Shown here: one piece after another, positions 28,124-36,735 of the stretch
Layout of the letters: each line of letters begins with the position of its first letter
Numbering within the stretch: position 1 is the first letter of the stretch
Source of the DNA: Bacteroidota bacterium
GTDB lineage: Bacteria > Bacteroidota > Bacteroidia > AKYH767-A > OLB10
Direction of reading: 5' to 3'
NCBI GenBank assembly: GCA_023251535.1
Contig: JAHEYP010000001.1
Span: 20,566-84,565, forward strand
Length of the DNA: 64,000 nt
The notes under the pieces: generated by a model
Database searches by the model: none
Told to the model about the DNA's origin: nothing
What the model saw: the letters and a program-made list of their open reading frames with translations, nothing else
Translations under genes and position numbers: made by a program

Positions 28124-29641
28124 ATGCGCGCAACATTTAAAATTATATTCTCTTTATTATTGCTATTGCAATTTAATGAGGAAATTAATGCTCAAGGTAA
28201 AGCACATCAATTTTTATTTGGTTATAATAATCAACCAGACCCATTAACAACTGCTTTACGTGGTAGGATGTTGTTTGATACAAGTAATTTAAATGTTATT
28301 CCAGATAGCTTCTCAATGGCATTTAGGCAAACCCAAGGAAATATTTCAAATGAGCAAGGGAATTTACTTTTCGCCAGTAACGGTGTTTATATAATGAATG
28401 CGACAGGGAGTATTATGTTAAATGGAGGAGGGTTGAATCCTGGCCCTGCAGTTAGTGGTTTAGGCACTTATGGTTTGCCGATTCCTTTTGGAAATATTGT
28501 TCTTCCATTCCCTGGAGATACAAATAAATATATATTATTTCATCATTCCTTCGATTATGTGGGCAATCTTGCTTCATATGCCTTATTTATGACAGTTGTT
28601 GACATGACCTTAGATAATGGGAAAGGTGCAGTTATTAGTAAAAATGTTGTTGTTAATAGTGATTCCTGCGATTGGGGTATTGCGGCTTGTCAACATGCCA
28701 ATGGTAGAGATTGGTGGATAACAATTCCAAAATTTAAAAATGACACACTTATAACGTTATTGTGTTCTCCTTCTGGGGTGATTGAAACCAACCGACAGAG
28801 TTTTGGTTTCCCATCTACTATTGGGAATGCTGGATGTCCGATGTTCTCACCTGATGGTAATAAGTTTTCAATTGTTACCTCAGTTCCTTATGGAAGTGTT
28901 TATAAACATGATGTGAGGCTTTATGATTTTGATCGATGTAGTGGGATTTTCTCTAATGCTAAAATTGATTCCATTGACAATCAAGTTGGGTTTGGTGCTA
29001 CATTCTCACCCAACGGAAAATATTTGTATGCTATATCGTTAGGTGATATTTATCAATATCAAACTGATACATTTGATTTTCATGGGTCGAAAAAAAAGGT
29101 GGCAACGTACGATGGATTTGTTTCATTAAGCCAGACCATCTTTTGGTCGGCTTTTTTAGCAGCTAACGGTAAAATATATATATCGTCTGGCGGCCCTGTA
29201 ATCGACCTGACTTGTATTGAATATCCTAATAATCCTGATACACTATGCTTTGTGAATCAGCATTCGGTTCATTTACCAGCATGGTGTAATAGAGGCAGTG
29301 TCAATCACCCAAATTATTATTTAGGGCGATTGCAGGGTAGTCCGTGTGATACTTTATCTTGGGTTGGGGTAGAAGAAAATGCTCTTCATGATTTTAAAAT
29401 AGGGTTAAGTCCAAATCCAAGTACAGGGAGTTTTAAAATAATTTATTTGTTGCCTTCCAACGAAAGTGGAGAATTGCTCATTTATAATTTAATGGGACAA
29501 ATAATTTATCGCCAAACTCTTCCTGAATGGACTACACTTCAAAATATTCAGTTGCCTAATGTCCCATCAGGTATTTATCAATGTACTATCAAATGCAAAT
29601 CCGGTTCAGCCACTAAGAAGTTGATGGTGGTTGGGGAATAG
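28124..29641 (+). CDS. Secreted propeller-like protein with T9SS sorting domain, copy A
   Basis: 505 residues. A signal peptide ends at INAQ (residue ~24). The body has WD40/propeller-like features: GNLLFASNGVYIMNATG, MFSPDGNKFSI, FSPNGKYLYAIS and LAANGKIYISS. It ends with YLGRLQGSPCDTLSW and a T9SS type A tail (GLSPNPSTGSFKIIYLLP to KKLMVVGE). It should be displayed on or released from the cell surface. The enzyme or ligand is unknown. A paralogue of the same length, 2567 bp downstream, differs at a minority of body positions, while the tails are identical in sequence. Confidence 0.85.
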   Translation: MRATFKIIFSLLLLLQFNEEINAQGKAHQFLFGYNNQPDPLTTALRGRMLFDTSNLNVIPDSFSMAFRQTQGNISNEQGNLLFASNGVYIMNATGSIMLNGGGLNPGPAVSGLGTYGLPIPFGNIVLPFPGDTNKYILFHHSFDYVGNLASYALFMTVVDMTLDNGKGAVISKNVVVNSDSCDWGIAACQHANGRDWWITIPKFKNDTLITLLCSPSGVIETNRQSFGFPSTIGNAGCPMFSPDGNKFSIVTSVPYGSVYKHDVRLYDFDRCSGIFSNAKIDSIDNQVGFGATFSPNGKYLYAISLGDIYQYQTDTFDFHGSKKKVATYDGFVSLSQTIFWSAFLAANGKIYISSGGPVIDLTCIEYPNNPDTLCFVNQHSVHLPAWCNRGSVNHPNYYLGRLQGSPCDTLSWVGVEENALHDFKIGLSPNPSTGSFKIIYLLPSNESGELLIYNLMGQIIYRQTLPEWTTLQNIQLPNVPSGIYQCTIKCKSGSATKKLMVVGE

Positions 29642-29725
29642 TTTATGGTTTACGGTTTACGGTTTACGGTTTACGGTTTACGGTTTACGGTTTACGGTTT
29701 ACGGTTTACGGTTTACGGTTTACGG
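29642..29725. repeat. 7-bp tandem repeat, 12 units
   Basis: One TTTATGG followed by eleven TTTACGG heptamers, starting right after the stop codon of the 505-residue gene and ending at TTCGCGAAGCGAG. The matching site in copy B has four units. This length difference is what slipped-strand change gives. Confidence 0.95.
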
Positions 29726-29802
29726 TTCGCGAAGCGAGTAGCGAGATTATTTTAGGATAGAAATAAGGGTGGAGGAAAGGAATTGGTTCGAAGTTCGATG
29801 TT

Positions 29803-30062
29803 CTAAGTTTCTCAATGCGGATTGCGAAATCTTTTTATGGTTCGAGGCCTGCCGTGACTTGTGCTTTTCGCACAACGTCATCGGTTCATGGCTTGCCCTG
29901 AAGTGAGCTTTTTCAGCTCTACTTCAGGGGTTCGCAATACGGATAGCGAAATCTTTTTATGATTCGTGGTTGTCGAGCTGGTCATTGAGCGAAGTCGAAA
30001 TGGAGTCGAGACATGGTCATGGTTATTGAGCTTGTCGAAATATCGAGCGGCGGTCATCGAGC
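29803..30062. other. Spacer between duplication units, low-complexity repeats
   Basis: Holds GTCGAGATGG/GAGCGGAGTCGAAAT-type steps like those at 27450-27545, a GGATAGCGAAATCTTTTTATG piece related to the TTCGCGAAGCG elements, and a complementary pair, GAGCTTTTTCAGCTC. No coding sequence is seen. Confidence 0.6.
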
Positions 30063-30326
30063 GGAGTCGAAATAAGTCGAGATGTGGTCGATATAAGTCG
30101 AGATGGGGCTGACGCCTCACCTTTCTCAATTAAATTTTTCTCGAAAAACTACCTTAATCTTGGTCCCTATTTTCAGAATGGGGTACAGCAAGTTCCCTCC
30201 CTATTTAAAATTACAAAAAAACCTCAAGATAGTCGGGAAATAAATGCTTACAAACGGTTAAGTGCTAGACGATTTCTTTTTTTAGTGATTTATATATACA
30301 TTTGGTAAATATTGGTCACTTTAAGG

Positions 30327-30689
30327 ATGCACTTTATGAAGGATGGGAGATTATTAAACATTGAACTGGAATACGATGATGACTCGAATTGTGGTAGTTC
30401 TTCCCGCATTAGTACTTTTTATGATAAGTTAAATCAATTAGTGACTGAATTTACCATTAGTCCAAATCCAACGCAATTTCACTTTACATTAAGAGGCAGT
30501 TCTAGTTCATTTATTCATCAGATTGTATTAATCGACTTAAATGGAAAAGAAATCATTAAGTATTTAGTTGATGAGAAATTTACTGAAAGAAATTTTAATC
30601 TTCCAAATCTTAGTGATGGTGTTTACAACGCAAAAATAATTCTTAAAAACAATAAAAGTGTTAATAAGAAAGTTGTAATTCTCAATTAG
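30327..30689 (+). CDS. Orphan T9SS-type tail protein, copy B
   Basis: About 120 residues, paralogous to the 27760-28122 product: the first half is almost unchanged, while the tail differs at several positions (for example FHFTLRGSSSSFIHQIVLID here). It again has no signal peptide but a complete T9SS type A tail ending NKKVVILN. That both copies keep an open frame despite diverging argues for some selection rather than simple decay. One base separates it from the next ATG. Confidence 0.55.
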   Translation: MHFMKDGRLLNIELEYDDDSNCGSSSRISTFYDKLNQLVTEFTISPNPTQFHFTLRGSSSSFIHQIVLIDLNGKEIIKYLVDEKFTERNFNLPNLSDGVYNAKIILKNNKSVNKKVVILN

Positions 30690-30690
30690 C

Positions 30691-32208
30691 ATGAGATCAA
30701 TATTTAATATTATATTCTCTTTATTGTTGCTGATGCAATTTAATGAGGAAATTAAAGCTCAAGGCAAGGCACATCAGTTTTTATTTGGCTGGAGTAGTCA
30801 ATTGGATTCTTATACGACTTCGTTACGTGGTAGAATACTATTTGATTCAAGTAATTTAAATATAATACCGGATAGTTTTGGGATGCCATTTAGGCAAGCT
30901 CAAGGGAATATATCTGATGAGCATGGCAATTTGCTCTTTGCAAGTAATGGTGTTTATATAATGAATGCAACCGGAAATATAATGTTAAACGGAGGTGCAT
31001 TAAATCCAGGGCCAGCAGTAACAGGTTTAGGTTCTATAGGTATGCCAATGCCATTTAGTAATATTGTTCTACCATTCCCTGGTGACACAAATAAATATAT
31101 ATTGTTTCACCATTCCGAAGATTATTTGGGGAATCTTGCGTCGTATGCCTTGTTTATGACTGTTGTTGATATGACCTTAGATAATGGAAAAGGTGCTGTA
31201 ATAAGTAAAAATGTTGTAGTTAACAGTGATTCATGCGATTGGGGAATTGCTGCTTGTCAACACGCAAATGGAAGAGATTGGTGGATTACAATTCCTAAAT
31301 ATAAAAGCGATACCTTAATAACATTACTTTGTGCTCCTTATGGAGTAGTTGAGACAAATCGGCAAAGTTTCGGATTTCCTTCAACTTTGGGGAATGTTGG
31401 ATGTCCTATGTTTTCACCCAATGGTTCAAAGTTTTCAATTACCAGTGTAAAGCCTTATGGTAGTGCCTATAATCATGACGTAAGGCTATACGATTTTGAT
31501 CGCTGTGGTGGAGTTTTCTCTAATGCTAAAATTGATTCGATTGACAATAAAGTTGGCGGAGGTGCAATATTTTCTTCAAATGGGAAATATATTTATACAA
31601 TTTCAGTAAATGATATTTACCAGTATCAAACTGACACTATTGATTTTCATGGGTCTAAGAAAAAAGTAGCCACATATGATGGATTTGTTTCATTAGCTCC
31701 AACAAACTTCTGGTCATCATTTTTAGCAGCTAATGGAAAAATATATATATCATCTTATGGTTTTGTTGTAGATTTAACTTGTATTGAATATCCAAATAAT
31801 CCTGATACTCTTTGTTTTGTGAATCAGCATTCTGTCCATTTGCCAGCATGGTGTTTTAGGGGAAGTGTCAATCACCCAAATTATTATTTAGGGCGATTGC
31901 AAGGTAGTCCGTGTGATACTTTGTCGTGGGTTGGGGTAGAAGAAAATAATCTTCATGATTTTAAAATAGGGTTAAGTCCAAATCCAAGTACAGGGAGCTT
32001 TAAAATAATTTATTTGTTGCCTTCCAACGAAAGTGGAGAATTGCTCATTTATAATTTAATGGGACAAATAATTTATCGCCAAACTCTTCCTGAATGGACT
32101 ACACTTCAAAATATTCAGTTGCCTAATGTCCCATCAGGTATTTATCAATGTACTATCAAATGCAAATCCGGTTCAGCCACTAAGAAGTTGATGGTGGTTG
32201 GGGAATAG
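30691..32208 (+). CDS. Secreted propeller-like protein with T9SS sorting domain, copy B
   Basis: 505 residues, paralogue of the 28124-29641 product. It has the same layout: signal peptide ending IKAQ, propeller-like body and T9SS type A tail. Differences cluster in loops (GWSSQLDSYTTSL, KPYGSAYNHDV, SLAPTNFWSSF), whereas ISKNVVVNSDSCDWGIAACQ and ANGRDWWITIPK are kept at protein level despite many synonymous changes. So the bodies have been separate for some time under purifying selection, while the tails look recently homogenised. Ligand unknown. Confidence 0.85.
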   Translation: MRSIFNIIFSLLLLMQFNEEIKAQGKAHQFLFGWSSQLDSYTTSLRGRILFDSSNLNIIPDSFGMPFRQAQGNISDEHGNLLFASNGVYIMNATGNIMLNGGALNPGPAVTGLGSIGMPMPFSNIVLPFPGDTNKYILFHHSEDYLGNLASYALFMTVVDMTLDNGKGAVISKNVVVNSDSCDWGIAACQHANGRDWWITIPKYKSDTLITLLCAPYGVVETNRQSFGFPSTLGNVGCPMFSPNGSKFSITSVKPYGSAYNHDVRLYDFDRCGGVFSNAKIDSIDNKVGGGAIFSSNGKYIYTISVNDIYQYQTDTIDFHGSKKKVATYDGFVSLAPTNFWSSFLAANGKIYISSYGFVVDLTCIEYPNNPDTLCFVNQHSVHLPAWCFRGSVNHPNYYLGRLQGSPCDTLSWVGVEENNLHDFKIGLSPNPSTGSFKIIYLLPSNESGELLIYNLMGQIIYRQTLPEWTTLQNIQLPNVPSGIYQCTIKCKSGSATKKLMVVGE

Positions 32209-32236
32209 TTTATCGTTTATGGTTTACGGTTTACGG
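32209..32236. repeat. 7-bp tandem repeat, 4 units
   Basis: TTTATCG, TTTATGG, TTTACGG, TTTACGG, then TTCGCGAAGCGGG. It is the short counterpart of the 12-unit array in copy A. Confidence 0.9.
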
Positions 32237-32313
32237 TTCGCGAAGCGGGAGGCGAGATGTTTTTTGAATAGAAATAAGGGTGGAGGAAAGGAATTGGTTC
32301 GAGGTTCGAAGTT

Positions 32314-32760
32314 GGAAAAAAAGTTCTTGGCTTGCCATGCAGTGTGCTATTTCAGCTCTACTGCATGGTTCCTAGTTCTTAGTTCATAGTTCGCGAAGCG
32401 AGTAAAGAGATCTTCATAAGTTCTTTGGTCATCGAGCGGAGTCGAGATGGAGAAGCTCTATTGGGTTTACAGCTGTCCCTACGGGAATTCGCGAAGCGAG
32501 TAGCGAAATCTTTTTATGTTTTGCGGAAAGGATAAGCGTTGCAACATGCATCTGATTTGCATTTCATCAGAGCATTTATTGTCAGGGCAATAAAAAACAA
32601 TGCCCGCCTGTAATAAATCATCTGTTTTTACTGTGAAATGGGGCTTTTTAAAGGGTACATTTGCATTAACAAAATGTTAGCACGCTTTTTGCAACAACTA
32701 CCGCAAAAATTCGTAGAAATTTTAATTGCCAAACTCTAAACAAAAAGTACCTTATCCATA
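32314..32760. other. Intergenic repeats and promoter of the multicopper oxidase
   Basis: The first half holds dispersed pieces: TAGTTCTTAGTTCATAG (as at 12217), two TTCGCGAAGCGAGTA elements near 32389 and 32485, and GTCATCGAGCGGAGTCGAGA. The second half is ordinary spacer with TACATTTG at 32656-32663, a TAnnTTTG element about 100 bp before the oxidase ATG. No coding sequence is seen. Confidence 0.55.
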
Positions 32761-34761
32761 ATGCATTTTTATCGCTTTTTTATTAAGAAAATATTTCTGT
32801 TAGTATTATTGTGTTCGCTTCATAGTGCTGCGAATGCTCAGTATAATACATTATGGATTCCCGATACTTTATCAGGCACTACATTTAACTTAACAGTTCG
32901 TGATACGTTTCGTCAGGTTTTACCCGGACAACAAACGATCGTTGGCGCCTTCAATCATTTTCCTACTTGGGGACCTACTCTATTCTGGAACAAAGGTGAT
33001 TCGGTAAATATGTTTGTCACCAATAGCATGCTCGACACTACAACGGTGCATTGGCATGGTATTCACCTTCCGGCCATAATGGATGGCGGTCCGCATCAAA
33101 CAATTGCTCCGAATCAAACATGGAATCCGAAATTCAGAGTCAAGAACAATGCCGCCATGTATTGGTATCATCCGCATTTGCATATGATGACGCAAGCGCA
33201 GCTCGGTTTAGGTATCGGAGGATTAATCATTGTTCGTGATCCCGTTGAAGCAGCACTAGCATTACCGCGCAAATACGGAGTTGATGATATTCCATTGGTT
33301 TTAACAGATAGTCGCTTCGATAATTCTAATCAAATTGTATTGTCGTCGTATGGAGATACCATGATGTGCAACTTTACATTAAATGCTCAATACACTATTC
33401 CCGCTCAAGTTGTAAGGTTACGAATATTAAACACTGCTTCAGAGCGATTTTATAATCTCGGCTTCAGCGATAACAGATCGTTTTCGGTTATTGGCACTGA
33501 CGGAGGATTACTAAACGCACCTGTTTCACTTACACGTAAATTATTAGCTCCTGGCGAGCGCGTTGAAATACTCGTGAACTGCACGGGGCAAAACGGAACA
33601 TCGTTCGACCTAATGGCATATAACTCAGGAATGGCAACTGATTATCCCGGATGGCAACCAACGAACTATTCTGATGTTCGTTTTCGCAATGATTTAGGCG
33701 GAAGGAATTTCAATATTTTGCATCTCAATGTTGGTCCGCAGACAGCCAACCCTAAAACAACAATTCCTACTACATTAACCACAAATGTATTCCCCGACTC
33801 TACAACTTCAATAGCAACTCGAGCAATATCGATGGCTTTAGGAGGAAGTGCTTGTCCCCCAGGCTACCCCGACTGCTACCAACTAAACGCTACCAACTTC
33901 GACATGAATCGAATTGATTATCGTCCGTTGATTAACAGCACTGAGATTTGGGAAATCACCAACAATAGCACACTCGCACATCCATTTCATATTCATGATG
34001 CGCAATTTAAAATTCTCACTGTTAACGGAGTGAATGCACCTGCGGCAGACAGAGGATGGAAAGACGTTGTGGTAGTAAGAAGAAATTACAAAGTACGATT
34101 TGTAGTTAGCTTTCCTGACTATGCCGACAGCCTCCACCCCTTCATGTATCATTGCCACATGGCACCGCATGAAGATGCAGGCATGATGGGACAATTTACG
34201 GTGATGCCAGAATGTGTGCCCACAATAACCACACTTACCCCAACAACATTAGGAGTAGGTGCATTGGCAACATTAAAAGGAACACATCTCAACAATATCA
34301 CGAGTGTAAAATTCAACGCATTAACATCATCGTTCAGCGTAACTAGCGATACTACCATTAAAGCAACAGTACCAACAGGAGTAACTGCAGGAGTAATTAC
34401 GGCGCAAAATAATTGCGGAACGGCAACTTCGCAAGCTTATACGGTAGTAGATTCTGCGAATGTCACCGTTAAATTTTTATTACAAGGTCTTTACGTAGCA
34501 CCCGACAGTATGCGCAATGCGATGGGCATTTATGCCGATAGTGTAGAAGTTAGATTTTATGCGAAGACGGATGTAAATACTCCAGCGAAAATTATCAAAA
34601 CAGTCGTTCGTACCAACGGACAGACCTTTTGCAAACTACCAGCATCATTTATTGGAAGACAATACTACATCTGCATACGACACAGGAACTCTATTGAGAC
34701 ATGGAGTAAGACAGCAATGACACTGCGCAACGGGCTCACCTACGATTTCAGCAGACCATAA
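32761..34761 (+). CDS. Secreted multicopper oxidase with IPT/TIG and adhesin-type C-terminal modules
   Basis: 666 residues, with a signal peptide to ANAQ (~27). The cupredoxin core keeps all copper motifs: HWHGIHLP (His97), HPHLHMM (His137), HPFHIHD (His407) and YHCHMAPHEDAGMMGQF (His464 on), giving the type 1 and trinuclear sites of a laccase/bilirubin oxidase-like enzyme. After ~485 comes an IPT/TIG domain (TLTPTTLGVGALATLKGTHL). The last ~100 residues (VTVKFLLQGLYV to YYICIRHRNSIETWS) form a module I know from large Bacteroidota surface proteins. It oxidises unknown phenols, metals or bilirubin-like substrates with oxygen, outside the cytoplasm. There is no T9SS tail. A redoxin gene follows 9 bp later. 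Confidence 0.92.
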   Translation: MHFYRFFIKKIFLLVLLCSLHSAANAQYNTLWIPDTLSGTTFNLTVRDTFRQVLPGQQTIVGAFNHFPTWGPTLFWNKGDSVNMFVTNSMLDTTTVHWHGIHLPAIMDGGPHQTIAPNQTWNPKFRVKNNAAMYWYHPHLHMMTQAQLGLGIGGLIIVRDPVEAALALPRKYGVDDIPLVLTDSRFDNSNQIVLSSYGDTMMCNFTLNAQYTIPAQVVRLRILNTASERFYNLGFSDNRSFSVIGTDGGLLNAPVSLTRKLLAPGERVEILVNCTGQNGTSFDLMAYNSGMATDYPGWQPTNYSDVRFRNDLGGRNFNILHLNVGPQTANPKTTIPTTLTTNVFPDSTTSIATRAISMALGGSACPPGYPDCYQLNATNFDMNRIDYRPLINSTEIWEITNNSTLAHPFHIHDAQFKILTVNGVNAPAADRGWKDVVVVRRNYKVRFVVSFPDYADSLHPFMYHCHMAPHEDAGMMGQFTVMPECVPTITTLTPTTLGVGALATLKGTHLNNITSVKFNALTSSFSVTSDTTIKATVPTGVTAGVITAQNNCGTATSQAYTVVDSANVTVKFLLQGLYVAPDSMRNAMGIYADSVEVRFYAKTDVNTPAKIIKTVVRTNGQTFCKLPASFIGRQYYICIRHRNSIETWSKTAMTLRNGLTYDFSRP

Positions 34762-34770
34762 AGAATTAAA

Positions 34771-35355
34771 ATGAGAACCTATTTTTTACTATTGATTTTG
34801 TCGATTGCGATATCGGCAAAAGGTCAAACCATCAACGACTTTCAATTACTATCGACGAGTGGTACTAATTTTAAATTATCCGATAATGCCAATGCGAAGG
34901 GATATATAGTAGTATTTACAAGTAACAACTGTCCCTTTGCGAAGCTCTATCCCGAACGATTAAAAGCACTCAACAAAAAGTATGAGCCTTTAGGAATTCC
35001 TTTGGTATGCATTCGCTCAACCGACACAACGGTAATGGATGAAGATGTATATGAAAAAATGATCGAGCTAACGAAACGCGAACAATTTAACTTCCCCTAT
35101 TTAGTAGATGGAGATCAAGAAGTAGCTGCTCAATTTCATGCCGACAAAACACCGCATGCTTTTGTAATTTGGAAAGAAAACGAACAATGGATAGTAAAAT
35201 ATTCGGGGGCGATTGACGATAACGGAGCAGAAGAAAAAAAAGTAAAGCATCGTTATGTAGCAGAAGCTGTTGATGCGCTTTTAGGAGGCAAAGAAGTAGC
35301 TATTAAGAAAACTGCATCGGTAGGATGTGCCATTCACTATCGCAAGAAACGATGA
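34771..35355 (+). CDS. Periplasmic redoxin (thioredoxin-like) protein
   Basis: 194 residues with a signal peptide (MRTYFLLLILSIAIS-AKGQ). The AhpC/TSA-like fold is clear: FKLSDNANAKGYIVVFTSNN, then CPFAKLY, and DKTPHAFVIW with the cis-Pro. The active site has only one Cys (NNCPFA), so it is peroxiredoxin-like or a thiol transferase rather than a disulfide exchanger; a second Cys occurs near the C-terminus (SVGCAIHYRKKR). It lies 9 bp after the multicopper oxidase gene, so the two are co-transcribed; it may guard or mature the copper enzyme. Confidence 0.85.
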   Translation: MRTYFLLLILSIAISAKGQTINDFQLLSTSGTNFKLSDNANAKGYIVVFTSNNCPFAKLYPERLKALNKKYEPLGIPLVCIRSTDTTVMDEDVYEKMIELTKREQFNFPYLVDGDQEVAAQFHADKTPHAFVIWKENEQWIVKYSGAIDDNGAEEKKVKHRYVAEAVDALLGGKEVAIKKTASVGCAIHYRKKR

Positions 35356-35418
35356 TAGTTGCGTTAAGGACAGAAGTACCAATCAGTGAATTCTGAAAGA
35401 AAGCATTAAATTCGCCGA

Positions 35419-36093
35419 ATGCTAAAGAAAATAATCCGCACCATTGCCCTATGCATTGCAGGATTTGTTGCATTAAGTTTTGTGACAGCCTTAATCTTTC
35501 GTTGGGTACCAATACCAGCAACTCCTTTAATGGTGATCAGGTATTTTGAGATGGAAGACGGCAAGATCGACAAGACGTGGAAACCGTTAAGTGAGATCAA
35601 CTCATCATTACCATTAGCAGTAGTAACATCGGAAGATCAAAAATTCGAAGACCATTTCGGATTCGATATTGAAGCGATAGAAAAAGCAGCCAAGTACAAT
35701 CAGAAACACAAAGGAGGCAAAGTAAAAGGAGCCTCCACCATTAGTCAACAGACAGCGAAGAATGTTTTTTTATGGCCATCGCGCAGCTGGATTAGAAAAG
35801 GCTTCGAAGTATATTTCACATTCGTGATTGAAGTATGTTGGAGCAAAGAACGCATCATGGAAGTATACTTGAATGTAATTGAAATGGGTCCTGGGGTATA
35901 TGGAGCCGAAGCTGCGGCACAATATTATTTTCACAAGCCTGCATCGCAACTTACCCGTGAGCAAAGTGCATTGATAGCAGCAATTCTTCCCAACCCAATT
36001 AAATGGTCGGCAGCAAAACCAACGCCCTATATTTCGAGAAAGAAAGCATGGATTTTGCAACACATGCGAAAGATTGAACTAAAAGAAATTTAA
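35419..36093 (+). CDS. mtgA: Monofunctional biosynthetic peptidoglycan transglycosylase
   Basis: 224 residues: one N-terminal membrane anchor (ALCIAGFVALSFVTALIF), then a GT51 domain with all five motifs: SEDQKFEDHFGFD with the catalytic Glu, GASTISQQTAKN, RKGFEVYFTFVIE, RIMEVYLNVIEMG and the closing AAAQYYF. It polymerises lipid II glycan strands at the outer face of the inner membrane, without a transpeptidase domain. It is downstream of the redoxin gene (63 bp), probably by chance, and convergent with the barrel genes. Confidence 0.95.
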   Translation: MLKKIIRTIALCIAGFVALSFVTALIFRWVPIPATPLMVIRYFEMEDGKIDKTWKPLSEINSSLPLAVVTSEDQKFEDHFGFDIEAIEKAAKYNQKHKGGKVKGASTISQQTAKNVFLWPSRSWIRKGFEVYFTFVIEVCWSKERIMEVYLNVIEMGPGVYGAEAAAQYYFHKPASQLTREQSALIAAILPNPIKWSAAKPTPYISRKKAWILQHMRKIELKEI

Positions 36094-36107
36094 ATTCAAT
36101 ACCGCTT

Positions 36108-36668
36108 TTAGAACCCGAGATTTATTCCTGCGCGGATAATAATATCATTGTAATAAGAATATTTACTAGGAGCGAAAACATAAAGACCCATCACCGTAAA
36201 ATTAAAGCGATTGAATAGTGGTTGTGTATATCCGACTCCTGCCATTCCGTTACCAATAGTATGTCGGCTGAGATTGGTTTGAAAAACATTCCACACATCA
36301 ACATTAATCACTTCATACTCGGCATACAAAAGAGTATAGCTAAATAAGCGCTGTTGCGCGAAAATCCTTCCTCCATAGCCATTCGTAGTATATTCTTTTT
36401 TAGGTAAGCGAGCGTCATGCAGATAAGTATAAACAGGTCCTATGCCCACGCCCATATCATTTGCTATTTTATATCCCAAGGTAGGAGCAAAATAAAAATA
36501 ATCGACATCGCCACCGCTACCACTAATATCGCCTCCAATAAAAAAGTGAGTAAGCAACGCACCTAGTTTCGGATTATCGAATCCATCGACATAAGCCAAA
36601 GAATCTTGTGCCTTAGCAGAATTAAGAGCTATCGTTAAAAACGCAAATAGAACTAGTAATTTTTTCAT
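36108..36668 (-). CDS. Outer-membrane beta-barrel protein, paralogue of 36736-37293
   Basis: 186 residues. A signal peptide (MKKLLVLFAFLTIALNSAKAQ) is followed by alternating hydrophobic beta strands, APTLGYKI, VGIGPVYTYLHD, and a terminal IIRAGINLGF ending in Phe, as outer-membrane barrels do. The size suits an eight-strand barrel. Its neighbour shares the same strand pattern and motif order. Function unknown. It is convergent with mtgA, 14 bp away. Confidence 0.8.
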   Translation of the reverse strand: MKKLLVLFAFLTIALNSAKAQDSLAYVDGFDNPKLGALLTHFFIGGDISGSGGDVDYFYFAPTLGYKIANDMGVGIGPVYTYLHDARLPKKEYTTNGYGGRIFAQQRLFSYTLLYAEYEVINVDVWNVFQTNLSRHTIGNGMAGVGYTQPLFNRFNFTVMGLYVFAPSKYSYYNDIIIRAGINLGF

Positions 36669-36735
36669 ACCTCAAATTTAAATATCCGTACTCTGACAGG
36701 CGAATCGATTTTACTCAAATGCAAAAATCGTTTCC

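Larger units (their letters stand above)
27496..29802. repeat. Duplication unit A (2.3 kb direct repeat)
   Basis: From 27496 to the end of the 505-residue gene, this unit aligns with 30063-32208 at a constant offset of 2567 bp, so no net insertion or deletion separates the copies over 2.1 kb. After the 7-bp tandem repeat the offset falls to 2511, exactly eight heptamers less, and similarity continues to about 29802. The outer parts (27496 to ~27900 and ~29380 to 29641) are nearly identical to copy B, whereas the middle has many synonymous and some amino-acid changes. Confidence 0.9.
30063..32313. repeat. Duplication unit B (2.3 kb direct repeat)
   Basis: Second copy of the unit at 27496-29802, with the same gene order, promoter element and downstream heptamer array (four units instead of twelve). 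Direct orientation with about 260 bp between copies makes the pair a ready substrate for unequal crossing-over. Confidence 0.9.

Noticed and set aside
29642..29725. Telomere-like or CRISPR-like array
   Set aside because: The 7-bp units have no spacers, so this is not CRISPR; bacterial telomeres are not expected here. It is a simple tandem repeat.
29878..30129. 83-codon minus-strand frame between the duplication units
   Set aside because: Lies entirely in dispersed low-complexity repeats; no coding character.
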